From contig DASPRM010000124.1 of assembly GCA_035624455.1 (NCBI GenBank), positions 1-52,047 on the forward strand: a stretch of DNA of 52,047 bases, read 5' to 3'. The DNA comes from Terriglobales bacterium. GTDB lineage: Bacteria > Acidobacteriota > Terriglobia > Terriglobales > Acidobacteriaceae. Below, one piece after another: positions 41,538-51,020 of this stretch. The notes below the pieces were generated by a model, which saw only the letters and a program-made list of their open reading frames with translations, was not told the origin of the DNA and made no database searches. The translations under genes were made by a program, and so were the position numbers. Positions within the stretch are counted from its first letter, which is position 1; every line of letters starts with the position of its first letter.

Positions 41538-42911
41538 TCACTTTCTCGCTCCCGCTTCCTGGTCGGCAACCGCTTGCTGTTCCAAGGCTTCGATTTTTAC
41601 CCGCGCGATCCGCCGTCCTTCCATTTCCATGACTGTAAAGCGCCGGCCTTCATAGTTCACCACGTCTCCCACCCTGGGCAGTCTTTGCAGCTCGGCAAGG
41701 ATGAATCCCGCCAGGGTTTCAAATCCCTGATCCCGCGGCAGCATGACGTGATACAGCGTCTCAAGGTCGCGGATGTTCACCGATCCATCCAGCACCATGG
41801 TGGAGGCCCCCGGCGCAAGCGGCTGCAGAGCTATATCAAACTCGTCTTCGATCTCTCCCACAAGCTGCTCGAGCACATCCTCCACTGTGATCAAACCCGC
41901 GGTCGAGCCAAATTCGTCGACCACCACCGCCAGGTGACGCTTGCTCTGCTTGAACTCCACAAGCAGGTCTGGGAGCAGCTTGGTTTCCGGTACTACCAGA
42001 ACGTCGCGCATGATGTTGCGCACTTGCATGCTCTCCAGGCGCAGGGCGCTCTCTCCGTCGGGATACATCAGGCGCAGCCGCATCCAGCGCGAGATGTCCT
42101 TGCTGTATAGCAAACCAATGATGTGTTCAGGACCACGAATCGGGTCATAGACGGGTACCCGCGAATGCTGTTCTTCTACCACCCGCGACATGGCATCAGC
42201 GAGAGACAGATCGGCGGGCAAGGAGAATATTCTGGTGCGCGGGACCATCACCTCACGTACGCTGATGTTTCCCAGCTCCAACGCGCGCAGCAGCAGGTCT
42301 TCCTGAAACGCCGGCATCATCCCCATGCGGCGCGAGGCGGTGACGATCTGCTTCAGCTCTTCTGTAGAGTGCACCCCGCCTTCGCGGATCTTCTCGATTC
42401 CGAACAGGCTCAGCACCATCTGTGACGAACTAGTCATCAGCCGAAGGAAAGGCCGCGTCACCCTCATGAAAAAATCCATGGGAGCCGCAACCGCAAGCGC
42501 CACTCGCTCGGAGCGCTGCAGCGCCAGCGATTTGGGTACCACCTCGCCCAGAATGACCAGCAGGTAGGTGATCAGACAGAACGACGTTACAATCGCGAGG
42601 CCATGCGCGTAGATGCGCGCATAGGGCACATGCCCGATCCAGACCTGAAATAGCGCCGCCAGTACCGGCTCTCCAATCCAGCCCAGTGCCAGGCTGGTAA
42701 GCGTCACCCCTAATTGCACTGCATTGAGGAGGTCTGTGAGCGAGGAATGAAGTTTCTGCACCGTGCGCGCGCCCATGCGATGGGCTTCGATCAGTTGCTG
42801 AATGCGCGCGCTGCGGATGCTGACCAGCGCGAATTCTGCAGCCACAAAAAAGGCATTGGCCGCCACCAGCAGCAGCACCGCCAGGATTCTCAGCAGAACA
42901 GAAGCCAGCAT
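41538..42911 (-). CDS. CNNM/CorC (HlyC) family membrane protein
   Basis: 457 residues. The N-terminal DUF21 part has four membrane segments (about 8-28, 60-80, 95-115, 125-145) with NAFFVAAEFALVSIR. A pair of CBS domains (about 210-335) follows (EVMVPRTRIFSLP, SRVPVYDPIRGPEHIIGLLYSKDI). The CorC_HlyC domain ends the protein (VLDGSVNIRDL). Family members are linked to Mg2+ or Na+ transport. Confidence 0.88.
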   Translation of the reverse strand: MLASVLLRILAVLLLVAANAFFVAAEFALVSIRSARIQQLIEAHRMGARTVQKLHSSLTDLLNAVQLGVTLTSLALGWIGEPVLAALFQVWIGHVPYARIYAHGLAIVTSFCLITYLLVILGEVVPKSLALQRSERVALAVAAPMDFFMRVTRPFLRLMTSSSQMVLSLFGIEKIREGGVHSTEELKQIVTASRRMGMMPAFQEDLLLRALELGNISVREVMVPRTRIFSLPADLSLADAMSRVVEEQHSRVPVYDPIRGPEHIIGLLYSKDISRWMRLRLMYPDGESALRLESMQVRNIMRDVLVVPETKLLPDLLVEFKQSKRHLAVVVDEFGSTAGLITVEDVLEQLVGEIEDEFDIALQPLAPGASTMVLDGSVNIRDLETLYHVMLPRDQGFETLAGFILAELQRLPRVGDVVNYEGRRFTVMEMEGRRIARVKIEALEQQAVADQEAGARK

Positions 42912-43290
42912 TAAGTCGCGATTCTAGCACTCGGCAAACCACTACCGGACATGGTTCCAGAACGGGAAGCTCGTCCCCAAGTATCTCTAAACATGCGATT
43001 TGACCGGGGACAAACCACCGTACCCATCCGCCTTTCGGTTGTGAGCACCTCCCTTTCTGGGCCAGAAATAAAGCTCAAACTCACCGCAGACCGTTGCTTT
43101 CCTTTGGTCTGCTTCCTTGTCTAATCTGGGGGTTACTGATATGCAGTTAATTCCGAAAGCGGGAAGGCGTCTTCGATTTAGGCTCGGTGTGCACTTTTCC
43201 CCGATATCATTTCTGTGAGGCAAGAAAAAATCAGGAACCAACCAGCGACTCGCTCCGTACCAATAAACAGCAAAGGAGCAGGAGGCCACT
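42912..43290. other. 379-base divergent intergenic region
   Basis: It should hold the promoters of the CNNM gene and the adaptor gene. AGGAGG lies 5 bases before the GTG at 43291. I see no clear -35/-10 pair and no believable gene. Confidence 0.5.
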
Positions 43291-44499
43291 GTGGCAAACG
43301 GTAACGGCAAAAAGAAAAAGAAACGGCTCTTTTATATCGTGGGATCCAGTGTTGGGATCCTGGTAATCGTTCTGGCCGTGGTGGCTGCTACCCGCGGTGG
43401 CACCAAGATCGATCCTTCCAAGCTGGGAAAAGTCGAAAAAGGCGATCTGGCCAAGAGCGTGGTCGCTACCGGCAAAGTGGAGCCGATCATCAAGGTGGAG
43501 ATCAAGTCCAAAGCCAGCGGCATCGTCAAAAAACTATATGTAGACACCGGCGATAAGGTGAAGGAGGGGCAAATTCTGGCCGAGTTGGATAAGGCAGAAA
43601 TCGAGGCGCAGGTCCGTTCTCAAAGGGCCAACCTGGAGGCTGCCGAAGCCAGCCTGCGTTCCACCGAGGCCGACTATGAGCGCGCCAAGGTCGATGCCGA
43701 AGGCCCGGATATCCCGATGCTCCAGCGAGCCTATGCGCGCGCTCAAAAGATGGCGCGCGAGGGTGTAGTCTCGGAAGCCAACCTGGATGATGCCCAAAAA
43801 GCCTACGAACTGGCGGTCAACAAACGCGACGTGGCGCGCGCACAGATGGGTGTCTTGAAGGCGAAAATTTCCCAGGCGGCGGCGCAGGAGCAGAGCGCGA
43901 AAGCAGAATTGAAGCGCCTGGAAGAGCAGTACAGCTACACCACGATCGTTGCCCCGCTCGATGGCGTGGTGCTCTCGCGCGATGTGGAAGTCGGAGATGC
44001 CGTCAGCTCGATCCTGGTCATGGGTTCCGCCGCCACCCTGATGATGACGCTCGGCGATATCAGTGAGGTCTACGTTAAAGGTAAAGTCGACGAAAGCGAT
44101 ATCGGACGCGTCTACCTGGGCCAGCCGGCGCGCATCAAGGTGGAATCTTTCAAGGACAAGACGTTTACCGGCAAGGTCACCAAGATCTCTCCCATGGGCG
44201 TCGAGAAAGACAACGTCACCACCTTTGAAGTGCGGGTTTCCATCAATAATCCGGGCGGCGAATTGAAGGCTGCCATGACCGCCAATGCCGAAATTATCCT
44301 CGACGAACATAAAGGCGTGCTGATGATTCCCGAAGGCGCGGTCATCTACGACAAAGACAAGAAGTCTTTCGTGGAAATTCCCGTGCCCAGCGCGAAAGAT
44401 GGCAAGAAGAAGATTGCCGTGAGTCTTGGTATCTCCAATGGCGCCAAGGCTGAGGTACTGGGAGGCTTGAAGGAAGGCGACCAGGTCGTGCTGCAGTAA
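43291..44499 (+). CDS. HlyD/MacA-family periplasmic adaptor
   Basis: 402 residues. A basic N-terminus (KKKKKRLFYIVG) and one membrane helix (about 15-32), then a biotinyl-lipoyl half (VKKLYVDTGDKVKEGQILAELD), a long helical hairpin (about 105-210), the second lipoyl half (TTIVAPLDGVVLSRDVEVGDAV) and beta-barrel domains. It is the adaptor of MacAB-type efflux or secretion. The GTG has AGGAGG upstream. The expected MacB ATPase or RND pump does not follow. Confidence 0.88.
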   Translation: MANGNGKKKKKRLFYIVGSSVGILVIVLAVVAATRGGTKIDPSKLGKVEKGDLAKSVVATGKVEPIIKVEIKSKASGIVKKLYVDTGDKVKEGQILAELDKAEIEAQVRSQRANLEAAEASLRSTEADYERAKVDAEGPDIPMLQRAYARAQKMAREGVVSEANLDDAQKAYELAVNKRDVARAQMGVLKAKISQAAAQEQSAKAELKRLEEQYSYTTIVAPLDGVVLSRDVEVGDAVSSILVMGSAATLMMTLGDISEVYVKGKVDESDIGRVYLGQPARIKVESFKDKTFTGKVTKISPMGVEKDNVTTFEVRVSINNPGGELKAAMTANAEIILDEHKGVLMIPEGAVIYDKDKKSFVEIPVPSAKDGKKKIAVSLGISNGAKAEVLGGLKEGDQVVLQ

Positions 44500-44659
44500 T
44501 CCCGCCATTCCAAAACGGCGCGCTCAATCAGTCTGCGCCGAGGCCCAGGCCAGGGATAGCAGCACCAGGGGTCTCTGTGGTCCCTCCAGCGCAGAGACCC
44601 TTCTCTCAAAAGATGTCAAAATTTCCACCCAGTTCCGGCTTTGAGACGGGAGGAGTGTG

Positions 44660-45640
44660 ATGAAGTTCCGTTCCAGGTTGCTGCTGACATGTGTAATGAC
44701 GTGCGCCGCGCTGCTCGCAATGGCCGATTCACGGTCCGAAGGCTCGTTCGATCGCACTCTGAGTGTCAGCGGTCCGGTTGATCTGGATGTGGAAACCGGC
44801 GCCGGCAGCATCGAAGTGCGATCCGGTTCATCCGCCAGTGTCGTGATTCACGGCCGCATTCGCGTGAACGGCTTAGCTTGGTTCAGTGGCGATCCGGGGG
44901 ACAAGGTGGAGCGCATAGAAAAGAAGCCTCCCATCGAGCAGAACGGAAACTCGATTCGCATCGGGCGAACCCATGAGTCCAGCCTGTTCCAGAACATCTC
45001 CATCAGCTACGTCATAGAAACGCCCGCGCAAACGCGGTTGACTTCGCAAACTGGTTCGGGCACCCAAACGGTGGCAGGGGTGAACGGGCCAGTGCATGCT
45101 AAGACGGGGTCGGGATCGGTCCGCGTCGAACAGACTCATTCCGATATCGAAGCCACCACAGGTTCCGGTGCGATCGATCTGAATGACATCCACGGCGGAG
45201 TGCGGGCCAATGCGGGGAGCGGCAGCATTCGCGCGCACGGAATTGCCGGCAGCTTCCGCGCCACTACTGGGAGCGGCAATATCGATCTCGTCCAATCCTC
45301 TCCGGGATACGTTGATGCTCAAGCCGGGTCGGGCTCGTTGCGCCTGGAGAACATTCAGGGAAATCTCCATGCCAGTACCGGTAGCGGCAGCATCACCGCC
45401 GGTGGCCAGCCCAGTGGCAGCTGGGACCTGCGCAGCGGCTCGGGAAGCATTTCGGTGAGAGTCCCAGGCGACGCCCGCTTCGACCTCTACGCCCACACCA
45501 GTTCGGGAAGCCTGCAACTAGATGTGCCGGTGGAGGTGCAGGGAGAGATCAGCAAGCGAGAAATTCGCGGCAAAGTGCGTGGCGGCGGAAGTTTTGCACT
45601 GAACGTACACACCGGATCAGGAAGTATTCGCATTCAATAA
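44660..45640 (+). CDS. exported DUF4097 beta-repeat protein
   Basis: 326 residues. Signal peptide ends near LAMADS. The body is a run of short beta units each marked by xGSG: TGAGSIEV, TGSGTQ, TGSGSVRV, TGSGAIDL, AGSGSIRA, TGSGNIDL, AGSGSLRL, TGSGSITA, SGSGSISV, TSSGSLQL, TGSGSIRI, at intervals of about 16-25 residues after the first. This is the DUF4097/LiaG-like pattern, forming a beta solenoid. ATG 44660 is preferred over the adjacent GTG because GGAGG lies 6 bases upstream. Function unknown. Confidence 0.82.
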   Translation: MKFRSRLLLTCVMTCAALLAMADSRSEGSFDRTLSVSGPVDLDVETGAGSIEVRSGSSASVVIHGRIRVNGLAWFSGDPGDKVERIEKKPPIEQNGNSIRIGRTHESSLFQNISISYVIETPAQTRLTSQTGSGTQTVAGVNGPVHAKTGSGSVRVEQTHSDIEATTGSGAIDLNDIHGGVRANAGSGSIRAHGIAGSFRATTGSGNIDLVQSSPGYVDAQAGSGSLRLENIQGNLHASTGSGSITAGGQPSGSWDLRSGSGSISVRVPGDARFDLYAHTSSGSLQLDVPVEVQGEISKREIRGKVRGGGSFALNVHTGSGSIRIQ

Positions 45641-45837
45641 GGGCCCTTCGCGTTGTCATCCTGGGCGCGGGCCCAGCATACCGACGAGGCCCGAGTCGAA
45701 GGACCTTGCGTTTCGCATCACCTTATGTCCTCTGGTCAGCTTGACTTCAATCACAGCCGCACGCTAACTTCGCCCTGCTTCCTCCGATCCAGCCTGATCT
45801 TATATGTATCGGTTGGCGCGGGCGAAAAGAGGCTACA
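45641..45837. repeat. gap with CGAGTCGAAGGACC repeat
   Basis: GTCATCCTGGGC at about 45654 and CCCGAGTCGAAGGACC at about 45694 match a dispersed repeat also seen near 17788. No gene. Confidence 0.5.
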
Positions 45838-46668
45838 GTGGCCCTAGAGCGCATCATTACCTTCACCACCGATTTCGGCATTACTGACCATTACGTAGGC
45901 GCGATGAAAGGCGTGATTCTCAACATTAACCCCCACGCCCGCATCGTGGATATCAGCAACAGCGTTCAGTCCTACGACGTCCTGGATGGCGCCATGGCCA
46001 TCGCCCAGGCTTACAGCTATTTTCCCTACGACACGGTGCATATGGTGGTCGTTGACCCAGGAGTGGGCACCGCCCGGCGGCCTCTGCTGGTGCGCACGGA
46101 ACGTTTCCTGTTCCTGGCTCCCGATAATGGGGTGTTGTCCTTCGTTTTTGAGCGCGAGACGGAGCGGCTGGAAGTACGGCACATCACCTCGGATCATTAC
46201 TTCTTAAAGCCGGTCAGTCATACTTTTCACGGGCGCGATGTTTTTGCCGCCGTCGCCGGATATCTGAGCAAAGGGATGGAGATATCCAAGTTTGGCGACG
46301 AAATATCCGACTTTGTGCGCTTCGCCGCCCCCAAACCTAAGCAGGTGAATCATCAGACGATCAAAGGCATCGTGCTGAAGGCTGATAAGTTCGGCAATCT
46401 GATCACGAACATCACCCCCCAGGACCTGCCGCAACTTTTCGCCGCTGAGCCGCCTCCGTTCAGGATCAGCATCGGCAAGAGTGAGATCAGCAAGATGAAG
46501 ACCGCCTATGCCCAGGGAACGCCCGGGGAAGTGTTTGCCATTCTGGGTAGCATGGGGTTTCTGGAAATCGCTGCCAATCGCGGGTCCGCCGCCCGCTTGG
46601 TCGGTGCCGAAAAGGGCAGCGACGTCAGCGTGCTCGTCGAGAGCGCACGTCCTGCCAAAGCGCAATAG
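45838..46668 (+). CDS. SAM hydroxide adenosyltransferase/hydrolase (DUF62)
   Basis: 276 residues. Family members split S-adenosylmethionine to adenosine and methionine; some relatives are halogenases. Motifs TFTTDFG, YVGAMKGVI, VHMVVVDPGVGT, FLAPDNGVLS, TFHGRDVFA and KADKFGNLITNI are all present. The conserved Asp-Arg-His set is consistent with the hydrolase rather than a halogenase. The GTG at 45838 has AGAGG 6 bases upstream. It stands alone. Confidence 0.88.
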   Translation: MALERIITFTTDFGITDHYVGAMKGVILNINPHARIVDISNSVQSYDVLDGAMAIAQAYSYFPYDTVHMVVVDPGVGTARRPLLVRTERFLFLAPDNGVLSFVFERETERLEVRHITSDHYFLKPVSHTFHGRDVFAAVAGYLSKGMEISKFGDEISDFVRFAAPKPKQVNHQTIKGIVLKADKFGNLITNITPQDLPQLFAAEPPPFRISIGKSEISKMKTAYAQGTPGEVFAILGSMGFLEIAANRGSAARLVGAEKGSDVSVLVESARPAKAQ

Positions 46669-46790
46669 CCAGAACCACGTGGGAACGGACGTCCCGTTCG
46701 TTCAGGTCGAGGCGGAGCCTCGTCGGATGTTCTCGCTCGCTTTAAAAGGGCGCCGCGCCACGTGACCAACGCAACGTGAAAGCTGTGAAG

Positions 46791-46813
46791 GGGCACGACT
46801 TCAAGTCGTGCCC
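46791..46813. repeat. GGGCACGACTT hairpin
   Basis: GGGCACGACTT and AAGTCGTGCCC form a perfect 11-bp stem around one base (in practice a 5-base loop). It lies in the gap between two convergent genes. It resembles the other dispersed hairpins in this window in size and setting but not in sequence. Confidence 0.6.
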
Positions 46814-46945
46814 TGGAAGGTCCTTCCCCTTTCACCTCAAATCCATTGTCATCCCGACCAAGCGTGGATTGACTTGCTTTTTGCTCATGCCGTCCCCAAA
46901 AACCCCGGTAGCCAATCAAGCGATCGTATCCCGTCGGAAACGCCT

Positions 46946-47188
46946 TCATGATGACTCTGCGGTTTTGGCCTTGGGCCGGGCGTAGTGCTCCATCTCCGAG
47001 GTCCACTTCAGGAAACGAATCATCTCCGCCCGCTCCCGCCACAAGAATCCCCAGAACTCGAAAAAGCCGACCTGGTTCATCTTGACTCCGCAGTAGGTCT
47101 CGATTCGCCACCGTAGATACGGACTCCGCCACGGCGCCAGCCGATGACCACGGGTGGATCCCCAAAGAAAACGCACAATTGGACGCAT
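46946..47188 (-). CDS. small conserved-looking protein, 80 aa
   Basis: 80 residues, rich in Trp, Arg and Phe: PWRSPYLRWRIETYCG, FFEFWGFLWRERAEMIRFLKW. Such a pattern looks selected rather than random, and resembles short uncharacterised proteins I associate with Acidobacteria. No domain known. It is divergent from the TPR gene. Confidence 0.6.
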   Translation of the reverse strand: MRPIVRFLWGSTRGHRLAPWRSPYLRWRIETYCGVKMNQVGFFEFWGFLWRERAEMIRFLKWTSEMEHYARPKAKTAESS

Positions 47189-47331
47189 GCTGGTGATCCA
47201 AGTCTATCAGTTCGAAATTGATATCCATCGGTTCGCAATCACTTACTCTGTCGGGTGAGGTGCCGTTAGCTCCCCATCCCGACGTGGCGCACAAATTCGC
47301 TCTGCTAGAATTTTTTCTGGATCGGAAGCGC

Positions 47332-47682
47332 ATGAGCGATCAAAGTTCACGGCAAGCCGCAGAAGAGCTCTACTACCAGGCTCTGGATCTGTTTGCCGAC
47401 GGCAAGCATGCCGAAGCTATTGAGCAATACAAACAATCTTTGGCCGCCGATCCCACCTTCACCGAGGCCATGCATGGTTTGGCCCGCGCCTACCAGGAAA
47501 ACAATCAGCTGGATGAGGCTATCGCGGTCGCAAACCGCATCGCCGAAGTCGATCCTGATGACGTGCTCGCTCACACCAGCCTTTCCATTCTGTATCAGAA
47601 AAAGGGCATGGTGCCGGAGGCCGAAGCCGAGGGCAGCAAAGCCCGCATCCTCGGCTGGAAACAGCAGCTCAGAAAAAAGTAG
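47332..47682 (+). CDS. small TPR protein
   Basis: 116 residues with three TPR units: EELYYQALDLFADGKHAEAIEQYKQSL, AMHGLARAYQENNQLDEAIAVANRI and AHTSLSILYQKKGMVPEAEAEGSKA. There is no signal peptide, so it is probably cytoplasmic. ATG 47332 is chosen because the TPR begins there and GGAAG precedes it; the longer frame from 47218 adds residues of low coding quality. Confidence 0.82.
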   Translation: MSDQSSRQAAEELYYQALDLFADGKHAEAIEQYKQSLAADPTFTEAMHGLARAYQENNQLDEAIAVANRIAEVDPDDVLAHTSLSILYQKKGMVPEAEAEGSKARILGWKQQLRKK

Positions 47683-47693
47683 CAAGACAGCAA

Positions 47694-47850
47694 TCAGTAA
47701 TCAGTTCTTGGTAGTCAGTTACCAGCAATAAGTAACCGCTATTCTGAATCCCAGCCTTGTCTTGGCGAAGTGTCCCTGCCAGCACATTTGGAATCGAAGG
47801 CTGTTGCTGAGGGCCAATGGCCAATTGCTGAGTGCTGACTGCTGAGTGCT
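47694..47850. repeat. GCTGAGTGCTG-type repeat cluster
   Basis: CAGTAATCAGTT, GTAGTCAGTTACCAG and then TTGCTGAGTGCTGACTGCTGAGTGCTG (in pieces) lie between two convergent genes. The GCTGAGTGCTG units recur at about 15541-15565. Confidence 0.5.
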
Positions 47851-47854
47851 GCTC

Positions 47855-49231
47855 TTACAACTCGTACTTCTTCAGCAGATGCCGGAATGAGCGATAAGAA
47901 AGCTTGAGCAATTCCGCTGCCCGGGTCTGGACTCCATTCGACTGGCGCAACGCGGCTTTGATCAGATCGCGCTCGAGGTCGGCTACATAGCGCTCCATGT
48001 CCAGCCCGTCGGTGGGGATCGACGTATGACCATTGCTTCCGTTCGGACCATTGGCGCGAGCTTTGGGGCGTTCCGACGGAAGTTCCACGTGCAACTCTTC
48101 CCCGCTCTCCAGCGCCACGGCGCGCTCAATGGCATTTTCCAGTTGGCGCACGTTTCCGGGCCACTCGTATTCCGTAAGGTCCCTCAGCGATTCCGCCGCC
48201 AGACGCACGATTTGCTTGCCCGCGGCGGGAGCATATTTCTTAAGAAAATGATTGGCCAATAAAGGAATATCTTCCCGCCGCGAGCGCAGTGGAGGAACCG
48301 AGATTGGAATCACATTCAGGCGGTAATAAAGGTCTTCCCGAAAGCTTCCCTGGGCAACCAGCTCATCCAGATTCTTGTTGGTAGCGGCAATCACCCGCAC
48401 GTCGATGGAAATCTCGTCCGTCCCGCCCACCGGCCGCAGACAGCGCTCCTGCAGCACGCGCAACAGCTTCACCTGCATGGTGAGGCTCATCTCGCTGATC
48501 TCGTCCAGGAAAATCGTGCCCTCATTGGCTACTTCGAACAGGCCGGCCTTGTTCTGGTTGGCCCCAGTAAAAGCTCCCTTGACGTAGCCGAATAATTCGC
48601 TTTCCAGCAGGGTTTCGGGGAAGGCTCCGCAGTTTATGGATACGAAGGATTCCGCTGCTCGCGGCGAGCAGGCGTGGACAGCGCGGGCCACCAGTTCTTT
48701 GCCCGTGCCGCTCTCTCCGTGGATGAGTACCGTACTCCCGGTGGTGGCCACGCTGCGCACCGTTTGTTTCAGCTTCTCCATGGCCGGGCTCACGCCCACA
48801 ATATTGTCCAGCGAGTTCCGGCCCGCGGCATCGCGGCGCAACGCGAAGTTCTGCCGGCGCAGACTCTGCTTCTCCACCGCGTTCTTAACCGCCAGCTTCA
48901 CCTCATCGATCAGGCCCGGGCCTTTGCGAATGTAGTCGAAAGCCCCTCCCGCCTTGACCGCCATTACCGCCGCCTCCAGATCATCCACCGCCGTGATCAG
49001 AACCACCAGCGAGTCTGGGGAAACCGTGTGCGCGTAGCGCAGCACTTCGATGCCATTGATGTGCGGCATACGGATGTCGGTGATCACCACATCGAATAGC
49101 GCCGATTCGAGCTTTTTCTTACCCGCTTCGCCGGAGGTAACGGTCTCCACCCGGTGCCCTTCCTTGCGCAGCGAAATCTCCAGCATTTCGCAGATCGAGC
49201 GTTCGTCGTCACAAACCAAAATATTACCCAT
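47855..49231 (-). CDS. pilR: sigma-54-dependent response regulator PilR
   Basis: 458 residues. Receiver (1-120) with CDDE, phosphoacceptor Asp52 (VVITDIRMP) and Lys of DYIRKGP. AAA+ domain with GESGTGKE, GAFTGA and IFLDEISE. C-terminal Fis-type helix-turn-helix (TRAAELLKLSYRSFRHLLKKY). It overlaps pilS by 8 bases, and pilC lies upstream, so it should be PilR, the activator of pilin expression. GGAAGG precedes the ATG. Confidence 0.9.
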   Translation of the reverse strand: MGNILVCDDERSICEMLEISLRKEGHRVETVTSGEAGKKKLESALFDVVITDIRMPHINGIEVLRYAHTVSPDSLVVLITAVDDLEAAVMAVKAGGAFDYIRKGPGLIDEVKLAVKNAVEKQSLRRQNFALRRDAAGRNSLDNIVGVSPAMEKLKQTVRSVATTGSTVLIHGESGTGKELVARAVHACSPRAAESFVSINCGAFPETLLESELFGYVKGAFTGANQNKAGLFEVANEGTIFLDEISEMSLTMQVKLLRVLQERCLRPVGGTDEISIDVRVIAATNKNLDELVAQGSFREDLYYRLNVIPISVPPLRSRREDIPLLANHFLKKYAPAAGKQIVRLAAESLRDLTEYEWPGNVRQLENAIERAVALESGEELHVELPSERPKARANGPNGSNGHTSIPTDGLDMERYVADLERDLIKAALRQSNGVQTRAAELLKLSYRSFRHLLKKYEL

Positions 49232-50993
49232 GACTCGCCTTCCCTGAGGTCGCAGCCGCCGCTCCCACGACTGCCGGCATCTCCGATGCTGCCGCCATCT
49301 CCTTTGCCTCTGTCGGCGCCTCGGACACAGCTGAACGTTTCAGATGAATGGTGAACTCCGCTCCCTGCTTCGGAGCCGACCGCACTGCAATTCGGCCACC
49401 GTGCGCCTGCACAATCTGGTACACGATTGCCAGCCCCAGTCCCGTGCCGCCGGAAAAACCGGACTGAAAAGGCTCGAAGATTTTCTCGATGTCTGGACCA
49501 TGCATACCATGTCCCGTGTCTTGGAAGCTGATCATCCAGTGACTCTCGGAACCGCGCAGCGAAACCGTTAGCGTGCCTCCTTCCGGCATAGCGCGAATAG
49601 CGTTCTCGCAGATGTTCCAGAAAACCTGCTTCATGCGGTTGGCATCGGCCACCACCCAGGCGCTGTTGGACTCTAGATTGCGCACGATGCTGACCGGTGG
49701 CTGCGCTTGTTTGAAGTTGTTCCCCAGCGAAGGCAACCGGTTTTCCAGCAACATCAGAGTGTCTTCCAGCAGAGGCAGCAGATCGACGTTGGCGTACTCG
49801 TACTGCTTTTCCCGCGTGTAGGTCAGAAAATCGGAGATGATGTTGTTCAGCCGTTCTGATTCCCGGTTCACAATCTCGACCAGCATGCGCTGTTCATCGG
49901 AAAGCACGGCTACGTCCGATAGCACCTTCACCGATCCGGCTATGGAAGAAAGCGGATTGCGAATCTCGTGGGCAATAGCTGCCGCCATTCGCCCCACCGC
50001 CGACAAGCGGTCCCGCAGCCGAACCTCGCGTTCCAGGCGGCGGATTTCGGTGAGATCATCGAACGTATAAACGCTGCCCATCACTCCCCGCTCCGGAACC
50101 GTTAACGTCGAGCAGATCATTCCAAAGGTTTTTTGCCGTTGCCGGCTGTTGGGACAGATGGCGCGAATTTCTGCGTGCGAAGATCCGTACTCCGGGCTGG
50201 GTAGGCGATCTAAAAAAAGCTGCCCCACGGGCTGCCCCAGCAACTCAGACGCAGGACGATTGAGCAGCTTTTGCGCCGCCGCATTCACGAAGGTTACGTG
50301 ACCTTCATTGTCCGTGGTGATCAGCCCCCCACTCATCGAGTGGATGATGTTTTCGTGCAGCGCCTGCAAGTTCTCCAGCGCCCCGCTCTTGTCCTTCAAC
50401 TGCACATCCGCCTGCCGCAGCTTGCTTACCAGCAAACCGGAGAGATACGCGATCGCAAGGTAGGCGAAGAAGCTGATGCCAATGGTGACCTGCAACGAGC
50501 GCAAGTCAGGATGAGTGGCTGAGTAAGAGTGGATCAGGTCGAAATAGGACAACTCCAGCAGCCCGCCATAAAGAACGAAAGCCAGAGCGGCTACCAGATA
50601 GGCCCAGGCCTGCGGCAGCAGAATCGTGCCCACGATAATGATCAGGGGGAAGAGAAAATTGAAGTAACTGTCGATGCCACCCGTGACATACACCAGCACC
50701 GTGGCCAGAATCAGGTCCACCAGGACCTGAAGCCGGGCCTGGAACTTGAAATCACGCCACAGGAACACCAGCGCCGCGAAGAAAACCGAGATGGTATAGC
50801 AAACCAGGATGGCAACCACGAACAGCCCCCGCTGCATGGGCCGGGAGGTAAGTTCAGAAATCGCCAACTGGATGCCAAACAGGAAGGTGATGATGATAAT
50901 CCGGACCTTGACCAGCCACGGGACCCAGGAAGCCTCATTGAGCTCGGCTTGCCGGTCCGGAGTCATCCGCGCGTGTTGCTGCCCTGCACTCAT
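49224..50993 (-). CDS. pilS: sensor histidine kinase PilS
   Basis: 589 residues. The N-terminal third holds about six membrane segments (residues about 30-190). A PAS domain follows (ENIIHSMSGGLITTDNEGHVTFVNAAA in pieces), then HisKA with His near 342 in AAAIAHEIRNPLSS and an ATPase domain (NICENAIRAMPEGG, GTGLGLAIV). This is the PilS layout. It lies 27 bases after pilC and overlaps pilR. Confidence 0.9.
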   Translation of the reverse strand: MSAGQQHARMTPDRQAELNEASWVPWLVKVRIIIITFLFGIQLAISELTSRPMQRGLFVVAILVCYTISVFFAALVFLWRDFKFQARLQVLVDLILATVLVYVTGGIDSYFNFLFPLIIIVGTILLPQAWAYLVAALAFVLYGGLLELSYFDLIHSYSATHPDLRSLQVTIGISFFAYLAIAYLSGLLVSKLRQADVQLKDKSGALENLQALHENIIHSMSGGLITTDNEGHVTFVNAAAQKLLNRPASELLGQPVGQLFLDRLPSPEYGSSHAEIRAICPNSRQRQKTFGMICSTLTVPERGVMGSVYTFDDLTEIRRLEREVRLRDRLSAVGRMAAAIAHEIRNPLSSIAGSVKVLSDVAVLSDEQRMLVEIVNRESERLNNIISDFLTYTREKQYEYANVDLLPLLEDTLMLLENRLPSLGNNFKQAQPPVSIVRNLESNSAWVVADANRMKQVFWNICENAIRAMPEGGTLTVSLRGSESHWMISFQDTGHGMHGPDIEKIFEPFQSGFSGGTGLGLAIVYQIVQAHGGRIAVRSAPKQGAEFTIHLKRSAVSEAPTEAKEMAAASEMPAVVGAAAATSGKASHG

Positions 50994-51020
50994 CCTGCGC
51001 CTTCAGCGTTCTCTCGCTTG

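Noticed and set aside
42987-43310. 107-residue minus-strand frame before the adaptor gene
   Set aside because: No domain or ribosome site, and it overlaps the start of a well-supported gene.
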